Below are positions 1-11,499 of a stretch of DNA of 64,000 nt, piece by piece. The first letter of the stretch is position 1. The number at the start of each line of letters is the position of its first letter. The position numbers and the translations under genes were made by a program. The DNA comes from Verticillium longisporum (lineage: Eukaryota; Ascomycota; Sordariomycetes; Glomerellales; Plectosphaerellaceae), in the NCBI GenBank assembly GCA_019188255.1, contig JAETXT010000002.1, positions 4,588,001 to 4,652,000 of the forward strand, given 5' to 3'. The notes beneath the pieces are model-generated. The model saw nothing but the letters and a program-made list of their open reading frames with translations, made no database searches and was not told the DNA's origin.

Positions 1-3000
1 TTATAATCGATATAGTTAATAGCTTAATAGAGTTTAGAGGAATATATATTAAGCTATATAATAGATCGCTAGATTAGGAAATTAGGGAGATAATAATAAT
101 CCGAACTCTAGAGACCCTAGAACTATTTAAGTACTTAGAGCTAATTCTACTATAATAATATAGGAGACTTAAGAAGTTAATAAATACTATAAATCTATTA
201 TAAATAGCTTTTATAGATTATAAGAATAATATAACTAGGACTTTATAGATTAAGCGCTAATTTATTATTAAAAGGGAATAATAGAATTATAACCTAGCTA
301 TTAAACTATATAATAAAGGTAGAATAATAACCCCTAGGAAGCTATTTAAATAGTCTAATTAAGAGGATATCGATTTACTCCTAATAGCTAGAATAATCGT
401 ACTAATTAGGAGATCCGTATTTCTTAATATTAAGATCTTTAGATATTAGTTTATAAGAGAGGTAAAAGGCCTCCCTTAAGCTTTATATAAGAAGTTAAGA
501 TTAGTAATTTAAGGATATAATAATTAAGAGAAGATAATACTATTAATATAATCGTTTATAATTATATATAATAATTAATAGCTAATCCTAGTAATTACTC
601 TAATATTATAGTAATATAGCTATTAATTAATACTTTATAATATTAATTAAGCTTATATTTAGAGCGCTATAGATCTACTATATAATATTCTCCTATATAT
701 TCCTAAAGAGCTATAATATAGATATTTAGAAGGAATCGTATTCTATATTATAAAGCTATTCTATAGTATTATAGAATTAAGTCTCTATTAGTTTATAACC
801 TATTAATACTATTATAGAGAGTACTTAAATACTATTCTAATAGGCTATAATCTATATTTACTTCTAACTAGAGCTAGAGAAAGTTTTAGATTAATTAAGA
901 TATAGATTAATAATACCTTTAACCTTAGAGAGCCTATATTTATAGAAAAGGCATAAATAGAGCTCTAAAGTACTAGCTTCTAAGCGAAGCCTACTTCTAT
1001 CCTAAATATAAATTCTAAAAGTATCTTTAATAGCTATATTATTAAAGTCGGAATTAACGATCTTATAATATAATAAAAAGGCTAAAATCGCTTAGAGCTA
1101 GTAATATTAAGGATAGTAAGCTTAGAGTAATAATATATTACTTAGAGAGTTTATAGTACTTATATTACTTTAATCTATTAATTAGAAGTAGCCTTCGATT
1201 TCTCTATTATAGCCTAAGCTAAGAACCCTTAAGAAGAAGACTTTAAATAGCTTAATAAATATATATAATAGTAGATCGCTAATATAGGCTATAGCTTAAA
1301 TTATATATACTTCGATTTCTTAATAGCCTAGCTTTATATATTTATTAATAGCTCCTTTATTAATAATAAAGACTTTAATTTATAGATTAGATTTATTATC
1401 CTCTTTAATATTAAATATTTCTATAATTAGGAGAATACTTTTATAATATATAATAATATCCTTATTAATAATCTATTAAATATAAATAGATTATACGTTT
1501 AATTCTAGCTAGCGAAATCTATAGGATAATTAATAGCTTCGATATAGTTTATATCCTTAAATAGATACTCTAAGAGATCTATAAATACTTAGAACTACTA
1601 TTTCTATAAATAATTATCTATATTAAAAATTACTTATTCTATTAATATTTTATTTAATTAAGTATAATAGTAAAGAAATGCTTAATAATAGATCTTATAA
1701 TATTATAGTAAAGCTATAAAGAATACGAAATCGATGAAATTTATTAGATCGCTAGAGGCAATAACCCTATAGATTTAATAATTAAGGGAGTATTAAACTA
1801 AGTACTAGAAGCATTAATAAGCTTTAATAAAGTTATAATTAAAATTAAAGGATAAATTAAATATTAAGATAGATACTCTTATACCTAGTATATATAATCT
1901 CCTGCCCTAGCCCGTAATACGGTTCGCTATATATAGGCGTCGTACTAGGTATAGGAAATACCCTATATAGTTACCTACGAGCTATTATAGAGTTCTAGGC
2001 ATCTTAATATACTAACCCCCTCTAGGTCTCTATTAATAAAGTATAAGCGATCTTCTATATATCGAGTATATATAAACCTAAAGGGCCAGCTATATAAATA
2101 AAGTACTTTAGAATAATTAAAGGGTAAAAGTAATTAATATTAATAAAAATATAATAAAACTTAAAAATAAATACCTTAGAAATAAAAACGATAACTTTAT
2201 AATTAATAAAATAGTAAAGTAATCGATCTATAAAGTAGACTAGGCCTTAGAATCCGAAGAATCTAAGTTTAATTATTCTAGTAAGTCCTATTAGAGGTAA
2301 TTAAAGAGCTATAAAGCTATAGCCCGCTTAGCTATTTTATAGTTAGTATTATTAAGATTATCGAGGTCTTTATTAAGGTTATTACCCCCTTTCGCCTCCT
2401 CCTCCTTAATAATTATAAATATACCCTTTATAATAATATATTACTTCTCTATATTCTATATCCTTTATTAAATAATTATATAATTAGATAATTAGGGAAA
2501 TAATAGAGAAGAGAGCTTATTAGCTTATTATTCTTATCCTAAATAGCTAAAAACTTTATAATAAGCTTAAATACCTTAATTAGATTATAGATAATAATTA
2601 TTAGAGCTATAGATATTAGAAAATAGAGATCGTAAAAGCTTATATTAGTTTATAAAAATACCTAGAAATATATTTATAATAATAGGAACCTTTAAGCGCT
2701 AAATTATAGTATATACTATTAATATTAACTTTAATTTACTTATTAATAAAATAAGACTTTAAATACCTTAAATAGGGGACTTTATAGATATTATTATAGA
2801 TATACTCTATACCCTAGATTAATAACTCCTATAATTAATATTAACTAGGTTCTTATACTTCGCTACTCGCTTAATAGGAGGGGTAATAGGTATAGGGGCT
2901 TTATACTTAAATAGTATTATCGAGGCTAAGAATAAGAGAAAGAGAGAGAGAGAGAGAATAGTAAAAAGGGGGATTTATTAATTATCGAAGCTCTAAAATA

Positions 3001-4097
3001 GTAGATTAAGCTAGCTAATCTTAAAATAAAGAATTGTTATAGGGAAGAGGAAAAGTAAAAGGAAAAGAATTACTATAATTTATTAATTAGATATATAGAT
3101 CCCTAGAGTATAGTATTTACTAGATTAGCTTAATAGGATCTATTAATCCTATTTAAATAGTTTAATTTTATTATTCCTATTAAAAGGCTAATAAAGGGTA
3201 ATAATAATTATTCTTCTACCTTTAATTAATAAACTAGCGATTTAGAGACTTTAAGAGCCTATATCTAACTCTTATAAGAATAGTATTTAATTAGCTATTT
3301 ATTTCCTTTATTAAAGGGCTTAAAGGCCTATTCCTATTATTTAATTATAATTTAATTTATTTCCTTAGAGAGCTATTTAGTAATTAGTTCGATTAATCTA
3401 TAGTACTAGGGATTAGGGATTTAGTATTTATAGGAATAGTAATATTAAGCTACGTTTTTCCTTATTCTATCTATTATTCTCCTATTATTACTTATTTACT
3501 TATTTATTTATTTATTTTATAGATTAGGATAGTAGATCTAATATACTAGAGACTAGAGGATTATAAGCGCATTAGAGTAGCTATTAACCTAGGTAATAGA
3601 GCCCGATATTAGTCCCTTAGGCAATCCTATCTATAAAGAAAAGATAGCTAGTATTAAACTAATATTAGGGGATTATCTAGGTCAGTAATTACTATATAGG
3701 ATTTATTAATATAGTAATTACTAGGGCTAGGATTTATAGCTCTTAGGAGTATATAATTTATAGCTTATATAATTAGTAAATTAGATAGATATATCTAATT
3801 TATATAAGTAATAGTAATTTAGAGAGATAGAATTATTAATTAATAATTATTATAAGTCTTATATTATTAACCCTATCTATTTAGAGCTCTTAAATATAGC
3901 TAAAGTAATAAATTAGGGTTTATATAAATAGTAAAGCCCTCTTAATATATATAAGTATTTATTAATTCATTCTTAGAATTAAATCTATAAATATTATCTA
4001 TTCTTAGCTTATTAGAAGTAGGATTATCTAATTCCAAGCTCTTAATAGGTTCTATTATTATTAGAAATTAATACTATCCCTTCTATTAATCTCTATA
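1..4097. repeat. RIP-mutated AT-rich repeat island, left part
   Basis: This DNA is made almost only of A, T and TpA-rich words. CpA and TpG are nearly absent in the first kilobase, while CpG (for example in atcg, agcg) and CpT/ApG remain. That is the footprint of repeat-induced point mutation, which converts CpA to TpA on both strands. No open reading frame of meaningful length survives. The content is presumably dead transposons. A less altered patch sits at about 1890-2090 (ctcctgccctagcccgtaat and following). A GA-rich microsatellite lies at about 2936-2966 and a TTTA run at about 3490-3520. I could not assign the elements in 1-3650 to a family by eye. Confidence 0.85.
3652..3950 (+). repeat. 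Left arm of ~290 bp inverted repeat (LTR-like)
   Basis: This stretch matches the reverse complement of 7843-8130 over almost its full length, with differences that are mainly C/T or G/A transitions. Both copies begin tattaaactaatattagggg and end at agtaaagccctcttaatat. The motif TATTAGGGG could be a RIP-altered TGTTGGGG-type LTR start, so these may be two LTRs, or solo LTRs, in opposite orientation. The outer boundaries are where similarity stops by eye. Confidence 0.7.
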
Positions 4098-4145
4098 ACG
4101 TGCATGATAAGCAAGTGGGCCAAACAAGCAAGTGGGCCACCTGAC
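4098..4145 (+). repeat. Left 48-bp terminal inverted repeat of the pogo element
   Basis: It is perfectly complementary to 5910-5957. Two copies of aagcaagtgggcca lie at offsets 12 and 29 within the repeat. After one mismatch the similarity continues for a few more bases. Confidence 0.95.
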
Positions 4146-4204
4146 CACGACCATGCGACGACAGCAGCATCCCGGTGAACCCTAACGCCTTAAATCAATT
4201 GAAA

Positions 4205-5858
4205 CTACTTGAAATCCTCTTCTTCAGAAGCCCTCGTCTCCAGCTGACAAGTTCGCGCATTATGTCCAGGCTCGCCGCAGACACCGCAGCGCCGTTTCTT
4301 CGTCCCGTCCCTTGGTTGGCGACTGCTTCTCTGACGCGTTTCCTCATTTATCTGGACCTGAACCTCGATATTGGTTTGTATCTCCTGTCCCTCACCTAGA
4401 GTTAGACTCCCTCCTTGCCTGAGACGTGTTTTCTTAGCTCTCCGACGCTTGCTGAGTGTCGCGTTCTCGTCTCGAAGGATCTGGTTCTCCGACTTCAATA
4501 GGGCGAGTTGATGCATGATTCCACGCGTCCCCTTGGTAAAGTGGTCTATAGCGTTAAGAATCGACGTCGGAGAGCTTCCTTGGTGTCGGGCGATTCGACC
4601 TTTAATAAACTCTGACTGACAGCTAGCTTCAATCGGGTTGTGAGGCGTTTGGGAGACCCAAGGTTCTGATGTATCGGGGACCCCCTCGACGGGCGTCGGT
4701 GTCCGTAGCTTCACATCCAGCTTTGAAACCACAATTTCGGGGCTCATTGGGACAAGCCCAGCACCTCTGAACCCCCTTGATATTCCTTTCCGTCATAGCT
4801 TCTTTGAAAGCTGCGAAAAACGCGGGAAAGAAGTCCTCCTTCGTGATGTGGCTTGTACCTGCCCTCATCTTCTTCTCAATTTGCCGACCGTAGGCCTGCT
4901 TTAGCGGGCCAAAACAGCCAACATCAAGAGGTTGAAGTAGGTGAGATGAATGGGGAGGCATGCATAGCGTAATGATGTTGTTTTCCTTGCAGTAGAGCTC
5001 GAACTCAACGGAATGGTGACTTTGGTGCCCATCTAGGATAAGGAGGCGATATCCGGCCGACCGACGGGGCTTGGTATGCTTGTCAAAATGCTGAATCCAT
5101 TCTAGACCTTTCTCATTTGTTGTCCAGCCTTTGTCTGTCGTAGCGATTACCCAGTCGTGAGGTAGAGGGCTGTCTTCGTACCAGCTTGAGAGGTGATTTT
5201 TGCCCGCCATAATGATGAACGGCGGGACACACCACCCGTCTGCGCCAACGCCTTGGATCACTGTCACCCATTCCCGACCTCCTGGTTGGACCATTTTCGT
5301 ATTAGAACGTCTTTCGGCGTTCGTAACGACCATTCCGGACCCGATAACGCCCATCATAAACCCAGTCTCATCGAAGTTATAGATATCAGGCTCCGCGATA
5401 CCGTATTTGGCGATTGTGTTCTTTACGAGCGCGAACCAATCGCGAATTGCCTCGGGATCTTCGCATTGGGCTCTCTGATAGTCATATCTGCGAAAGAAAC
5501 GCGTCTTAAGCTCTGGTTGTCGCCTGACGAAGTTTGAGGCCCAGCGCTTCCCGACACTCGGCGCGTCGCGGTCGGCTAGCAGTCGATTAGCCATATCTTC
5601 AACCTCACAAAGCCGGGGAGGAAATGCTCGGGAATTTAGCTCAAGTATGTATTGAACAATCGTTAACTCCTCGAGCTCCGTCAAATTTCGATTGAGGGGG
5701 ATCCTGTCGCGTTGCGAAGTAATACCGCGTAGTCGACGCGTCAAGGTCATTCGGGGAACACCAAAGATATTTGTCGCAGCGCGTATACTGAGATCTGGGT
5801 CATTTTGAATAGCCTGAAGAGCAAGCTGTAATTGACGTTCTTGTGAGGGCGGAGACAT
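4205..5858 (-). CDS. Fot1/pogo DDE transposase, with an apparent one-base frame break
   Basis: The N-terminal ~410 residues read from ATG at 5858. They show a psq-type helix-turn-helix (IRAATNIFGVPRMTLTRRLRG), a CENP-B-type DNA-binding domain, and a DDE_1 catalytic core. The core has the acidic residues in NFDETG, LILDGHQSH and LLQPLDVG, giving the DDD triad typical of pogo-like enzymes. Near residue 360 the frame changes at a run of five Cs on the plus strand (4772-4776). The other frame continues through FRGAGLVPMSPE, a basic coiled region, and a C-terminal zinc knuckle CGVCGEPGHNARTC, stopping at 4205. Both parts together (about 550 residues) match the full family length. Either the element is crippled by one indel or the base count in that run is wrong. 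A CX2CX4HX4C tail is common in fungal pogo transposases. Confidence 0.9.
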
Positions 5859-5909
5859 CGTTGTTGGTGGAGGAATTAATGGTTAACGTAAGAAGGTCGC
5901 GTTTTCGTC

Positions 5910-5957
5910 GTCAGGTGGCCCACTTGCTTGTTTGGCCCACTTGCTTATCATGCACGT
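5910..5957 (-). repeat. Right 48-bp terminal inverted repeat of the pogo element
   Basis: Its reverse complement is identical to 4098-4145. It is followed by the TA target duplicate at 5958-5959 and then immediately by RIP-type DNA. Confidence 0.95.
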
Positions 5958-7842
5958 TATACTTCCTATATATATTTCTATTACTCTTTCGAGTATTATT
6001 ACTCTTTAGGAGAGTACTTCGTTAATCTATAATCTAATTTAGAGTATATCTAGTATTTACGAATTCTAGATAATTAACGATTATTAATTCTATATATTAA
6101 TTACTCTCTATAATCTCCCCTTCTATTAGCTTAATAGTATCTACTCTTATAATATTTATTAATATAGAAGTACCTAAGTATTGTAATATTCTCCTCTACT
6201 TTTAATATATTCTTAAACTATATAGATAATATATTTAAAGATCGCTTTAATCTTATTAATATAATCTTTAGCTCTAAGATACTTTAAATTACCCTTAGAG
6301 TATATATATAGAGATAAGTCTCTTCCCTAAATATAGAGCTAAGTACTCTCTAATACTATTAAAGCCTATTTAGAAGGATCTAGAGAATTTCTATTTATAG
6401 CTTTCCTATATTATTAGCTTCTATTATTATAGAATAGAACGTTATTAAGCTCTAGTCTATATAATACTATATTCTATTAATCTCTAAATTGAATTATTAT
6501 TTAATCGTTAAATATATTTATTAGAATTATATATTTTAATGTATATATTCTAAGAAGAAAGCTTATATATATTTTAAAAATATATTTAAGAAGAATATAT
6601 AGAGCTATATATATTAGATTTATAATAGTTTATAAACGTCTCTAAATATCCTTATTTTATTATTAAGGATATTATAAATCTCCTTAGAATAATTATTCTC
6701 TATATTCTAAAATAATATAAATTACTTAATTATAGCTCTATTAATTAATAAATTTATTAATTTATATAATAATAGAATATAATATTAAGCTAATAGGTTC
6801 TAAGTATTATTTAAAAGTAAAATCTTATTTCTTCTTAATTAAAGTATAATCTCTTATTAATTAGATTATTTATTCTATTAATTAGATAATCCTAGAACTA
6901 GGGGCTATTAGGGATCTATCCTCCTTATTTATAGTTTTCGGATTTAGAATAGCTAAGCATTCTCTATTTTACTATTTATCGTCCTATTAATCTCCTTATT
7001 CCTTTATTCTTTAAAATATTAAATCCTAATTAATAATAATCGACTCCATTATATTAAGTATTTCCTCTTATAAGAGTATTAATATTAATCTCTTTAATAT
7101 TTTAGTATTTATTATTCTTAAAAGGAAGATCCTATATTCTATTAAATATACTTTTAGTATTTAAGTAATTATTATATTATAGGAGTTAAAGTCCTCTTTA
7201 ATTTAGCCCTAGAAATCTTTAATAAATGCTTCGAGGAAATAAACTCCCTTTATAATCCTATATATACTTATTACTTTAAGGATCTAAATGCTCTTAAGAT
7301 CTATAGATATTAAATCTAATAATTTAGGGAATTATAATTCTATTCTACTAATAATAAAGTTAATATCGAGACCCTTCCTAACTTTATATATTAAATATAA
7401 TATATTAAATTCTTCTAGAATATTATTAAACTTCTATTATATCTTTTTAATACTCTCTAGCTCTATTATAGAGCTATTATTATAATCCGAGGAGTTTATT
7501 ATTATTAATTTTATTAAAGCTCTATTATAGCTAATTAATTATTCTATAGAGCTTTATTTATTAGGGTTAATAGCTAATAATATAATTTAAATAATAATCT
7601 TAAATATAGGAGTCCTAAGATATTTAAAATAGATATTACTCTTATAGATTATATAATAGAGGGTTTCTTTATTACTAAGCTCTTATAAGAGTCCTAAAAT
7701 ACTTAAAATAAATAGTACTTTTATAATTACTTATAAAGTATAATCGATAAGCTTATATATAGTAAATTTACTATTTATAGGATCGATCTTAACTTCTCTA
7801 GCTCTAATTATTCTATATTATATTAAATATAATATTAATTAA

Positions 7843-8130
7843 TATTAAGAGGGCTTTACTATTTATATAAACCCTAATTTATTACTTTAATTATATCTAA
7901 GAGCTCTAAATAGGTAGAGTTAGTAATATAAGATTTATAATAATTAATAATATTATCTCTCTAAATTACTATTATTTATATAAATTAATATATTTATTTA
8001 ATTTACTAATTATATAAGCTATAAATTATATATTCTTAAAAGCTATAAATCCTAGCCCTAATAATTACTATATTAGTAAATCCTATATAGTAATTACTAA
8101 CCTAAGTAATCCCCTAATATTAGTTTAATA
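7843..8130 (-). repeat. Right arm of ~290 bp inverted repeat (LTR-like)
   Basis: This is the reverse-complement partner of 3652-3950. Read on the minus strand it starts tattaaactaatattagggg, and similarity fades after agtaaagccctcttaatat. Both arms are RIP-mutated and flank the intact pogo element, so they predate its insertion. What lies beyond each arm differs, so this is not one simple long palindrome. Confidence 0.7.
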
Positions 8131-8879
8131 ATTTAGAATTTAGATTAATAGGTTATAAGCCTAGCTTTACGATCTATATTAAAATCGAATTATAAATAAT
8201 TAAATAAATTATTCTTTAATTATTTTATACCTTTAAATATTTTCTTAATTATTATATATTAGATTATTTTAATATCTATTAATCTATCCTTAATCTTTAG
8301 AAGATTTTCTATCTTCTAATATACCTCTCTTAATAATAGCTCTTCTCCTTATTAAATAATTATAATCATTAATTTACCTTTTAATTAAATCTATATCCTT
8401 TCTTTAATAATCTCTTATATTATTATCCTTTAATATCTAAAGTCTATCTTTAATTATAATATACTTTAGAAAATCTATTTCTTTCTAATATACTTTATTT
8501 AATAATATCTCCTCTTATTCTTAAATAATTATTATTAGCGTTTTATATTTTATTATATATAAACCTATTTCCTATATTCTTTAGCTATAAATAAAGGTTC
8601 CTTTAAGCTATCCTTTAAGAAGCTTAAAGGTAATAATAGATATAATATTTAGATTATATAAATTAGATCTTTTTTCCTCTTTTAAAGAATAAAATTAGAA
8701 GAAGTAATTTATTTTCTTTCTATTAATTCCCTTAAAGGAAAATATATAGAAGCTCTTAAAGCTATAAATAATATATTAAATACCTTAGATATAAGCTTAC
8801 TTATTTAAATTAATAGTTTATTAGATCCCTTAGAAATCTAGAATAAATTATAAGAGCTATATAAATTAAAAGGTATTTA

Positions 8880-9700
8880 AGCGAATTTTAATATTTTAAT
8901 ATCGTTTTTTACTCTAAATCCTTTTAATTTCAATTCTATAGAAGACTTCTTTTATAAAGTTATAGAATTATTAAAAGAATTAAAGAATAGAAAAATAGAT
9001 TTTCTAGAATAAATAATAAAAGCCTAAATCCTTTATAAAATATAGGAAGGAAATGAAAATATAATTACTTTTATTATATAAGCTCTATATTAAGACCCTT
9101 TTAATTATTTACTAGAAAAAATTATATCTTCCTTTCTAGATTCTAATAGATCTTAGAAAAATAAAGGGAAAACTTTAATTCTTTAAGGAATTAAAAAACC
9201 TTTAGGAATATCTAAAAAGCCCTATAAAAAGACTAAAGGTCTATTTTATAGAAATTATAAAATGAAAAATTATATAGAAGAAGATTACTTTTTTCTATAC
9301 CCCTAGAAACGTCCCTCTTCCTAGAACAATTTAGATATAGTTTCTATAATTACTTCTATTAATCTAAGTTCTAAATAATAATTAAAAGTAATCTTATCTT
9401 AATAGATAAAGGGATTATAGAGAGATAAATTATTAAAGGAATATAAGAGGAAGGGAGAGATAGAAGTTATTATATCTCGAGAAAGAAGTATTAGAGGAAG
9501 GAATAGATTAAAGATCTTAATAGCTTTGATTTTTAGCTATAGAATAGTATATTTTTTAATAAGAATAGAAATAAGCGTTTTCCGATTAAATTAATATAAG
9601 TACTTAGATTAACTTTAAAGGAAGTAAAGCTTATCTAGAAGAATATTTATTTATAATAATTAAAAATATTAAAATTAAATAGGAATTATTATATAATAGG
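8880..9700 (+). mobile_element. RIP-killed Copia-like retroelement remnant (gag zinc knuckle, start of pol)
   Basis: Translation of the plus strand around 9241-9300 gives a stop-ridden gag-like frame with the peptide FYRNYKMKNYIEEDYFF. The four Tyr residues (codons at 9247, 9256, 9271 and 9286) sit exactly in CX2CX4HX4C spacing, as expected if TGY and CAY codons became TAY. About 250 bases further on, a degraded segment near 9520-9590 has spacing reminiscent of a Copia protease (DSxCS-like). Family and borders are inferred from these vestiges only. Confidence 0.6.
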
Positions 9701-10265
9701 AAGTAACGATTTTATTTAAAATAAAGATATATTATTATTCTAAAAACCCTAAAAAGAAGAATAGGGGAATTACTCTATATCTAATAGATTAACCCTTAAG
9801 GGCTAAGTATAGATAAAGTATATAGATTACCTCTAGGTCTATAGGGAAGTAGAGTTAGTTTTATTCTAGCTTATAAGCTAAGCTAATAAAAGATAAGAGA
9901 AGTTAGATAATTATTATTATTTAATAGTTCTATAGATTTATATTAAAATTATATTATTATATAGCTCTGCTTTTTCTCTTTCTAATAATATAGATATTAA
10001 TATAGTTTAGCTCTTATCTTAGCTACTAGAAGGGTTATAAGACCCTATCTCCTATAAATAGATAGATAAAGTAATTATAGAGCCTTAGGGGCTATTAACT
10101 AGCCCTATATTAATCTATTAACTAGCTATAGCTAGTCTTCTACTCTTAAATTATCGAGAGACTCGAGTATATAAGAGAAAAGGATAAGTATATCGATGCT
10201 ATAGCTAATTTTAGTAATAGAGCTATATTCATAGCTTTCCCCTTATCTATTATAGCTTTCCCCCT

Positions 10266-11499
10266 ATTACGCAGAGCAAATAACCGTCCTCCTAGCGAGC
10301 GCCCTAGTTACGCTGCCTAATGCTAACCCCGGCATCCCGGCACCGCTCTTTCCCGTTTATTACCACCTTGGGACAGGTAAGCCCGCCTTTGCCTCTCTGA
10401 CCTCTTTCCCATCTCCTGGCTGCTCGCCTGCGGCTCTCAACCCTTACAATCTCGTGCTTCCACTGGAGGCGCAGGGACACGGATCGTGGCTTTGACTGGC
10501 AGTGCCAGTGCCCAGTACCGTCGCTACTTCCGAACACCTTTTCAATACATGCCCTCGAAAACCACCTGGCCCGCCCCCTGTCCTGTTATGTTGCTCCCAA
10601 CAAGTCCGACTCGGGCCCCTGCTCTTGGCAAGACTTCTCCCCCCCTCCCCCCCGCCTCACTGGGACCCAAGCAAGTGTTGCAACTGAAAGCCCAGAGAGC
10701 CCAAGAAAGATGGCCTAACCTAGGTGCCCATGGCCAGAGGTCGAGGTGAGCTCTAAAGTCGATCGACTTGCGCTATGCTCCGATCGTCCGTGCTCTTGGC
10801 CTCCCGTCATGTCAGCTTTCGTCTGTCATCTTGAGAGCACCCAGGGATATGGCTTGCATGGCGGTATCCCCGCGAAAGGAGGCTCAACCCACCGGTCCTC
10901 TTCTAAACCCTTTCCAACCCATTCATTACCCTGCCATCCCCGAGACGCTTGACGCGAAAAGTTTCTCCCCTCGCTCGTCTCATCATTGCTATAAACCGTT
11001 CCGTCCCTGCCCCATCTCCAAGCTTTCTTCGCTCCGTCTGGCCCGTCGTCTCATCTCATCTCGAGAATCACTTTTTACCGCCCCATTCCCCAAACGAGAA
11101 GGCCTCGTCATTGCCCAAGACGCTAAGGAGGATAATCGGCAGGCGACAAGCAAACAAGAGCCTACACATTGTCCCCCATCTACCCAGCTTTCTTCTCATT
11201 CTTTCTCCCGTCGGCCAACCGTTTCTTCGAGTGAAACCACCCCTCTTTTGTCTCGCGCCTCTCTGACCGACCACTGCATCTCATCCTCCGTTCACCCAAA
11301 CAAGGGATACATCCACCTGGCCCAACCCTGACCGGACTGCGCGTCTCGCCCATCCTGACTTCGACCGGCTCTACCTTGACGTTATTCTTTTCTTCAAATA
11401 AATCCCCCCTCATATCCACTTGCATCGGCAACGTAGACCTGCCACACACCACTTGAGGCTCACATTTGCCTTTTCAGCCAGCCATCATAGTCTGCAGAC
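10266..11499 (+). other. Gene-free stretch: RIP-island edge and pyrimidine-rich leader
   Basis: Normal GC content resumes here. The stretch is rich in C and T runs (for example 10630-10660 and 11180-11300), typical of fungal promoters and 5' leaders, and leads into the gene starting at 11500. Open frames of up to ~190 codons occur, but they show no recognisable domain and overlap one another on both strands, so I do not call a gene. Confidence 0.4.

Larger units (their letters stand above)
4096..5959 (-). mobile_element. Fot1/pogo-type DNA transposon, near-intact, with TA target duplication
   Basis: The element spans 4098-5957 (1860 bp) and is bounded by perfect 48-bp terminal inverted repeats at 4098-4145 and 5910-5957, beginning ACGTGCATGATAAGCAAGTG. 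It is flanked by TA on each side (4096-4097 and 5958-5959), the standard Tc1/mariner/pogo target duplication. Inside each repeat the 14-mer aagcaagtgggcca occurs twice with a 17-bp period, a plausible transposase-binding array. Its base composition is normal and carries no RIP scars, in sharp contrast to the DNA on both sides, so it landed after that DNA was mutated, or escaped RIP. The size fits Fot1-family elements (about 1.9 kb). Confidence 0.95.
5960..10265. repeat. RIP-mutated AT-rich repeat island, right part
   Basis: Composition is the same as at 1-4097: TpA-rich, with CpA/TpG strongly depleted up to about 8200 and somewhat less so in 8200-10265. It contains the LTR-like arm at 7843-8130 and a plus-strand retroelement gag/pol remnant at about 8900-9700. 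The island ends abruptly near 10265, where normal GC-rich genic DNA begins. No functional gene is visible in it. Confidence 0.85.

Noticed and set aside
1..4095. CRISPR array or telomeric repeats in the AT-rich edge
   Set aside because: No regular spacer-repeat pattern and no TTAGGG tract; the repetitiveness comes from RIP-type TpA words.
10486..11452. Several overlapping 60-190-codon frames on both strands upstream of 11500
   Set aside because: They overlap each other in multiple frames, are pyrimidine-run translations (Pro/Ser-rich), and have no domain; more likely promoter and leader sequence.
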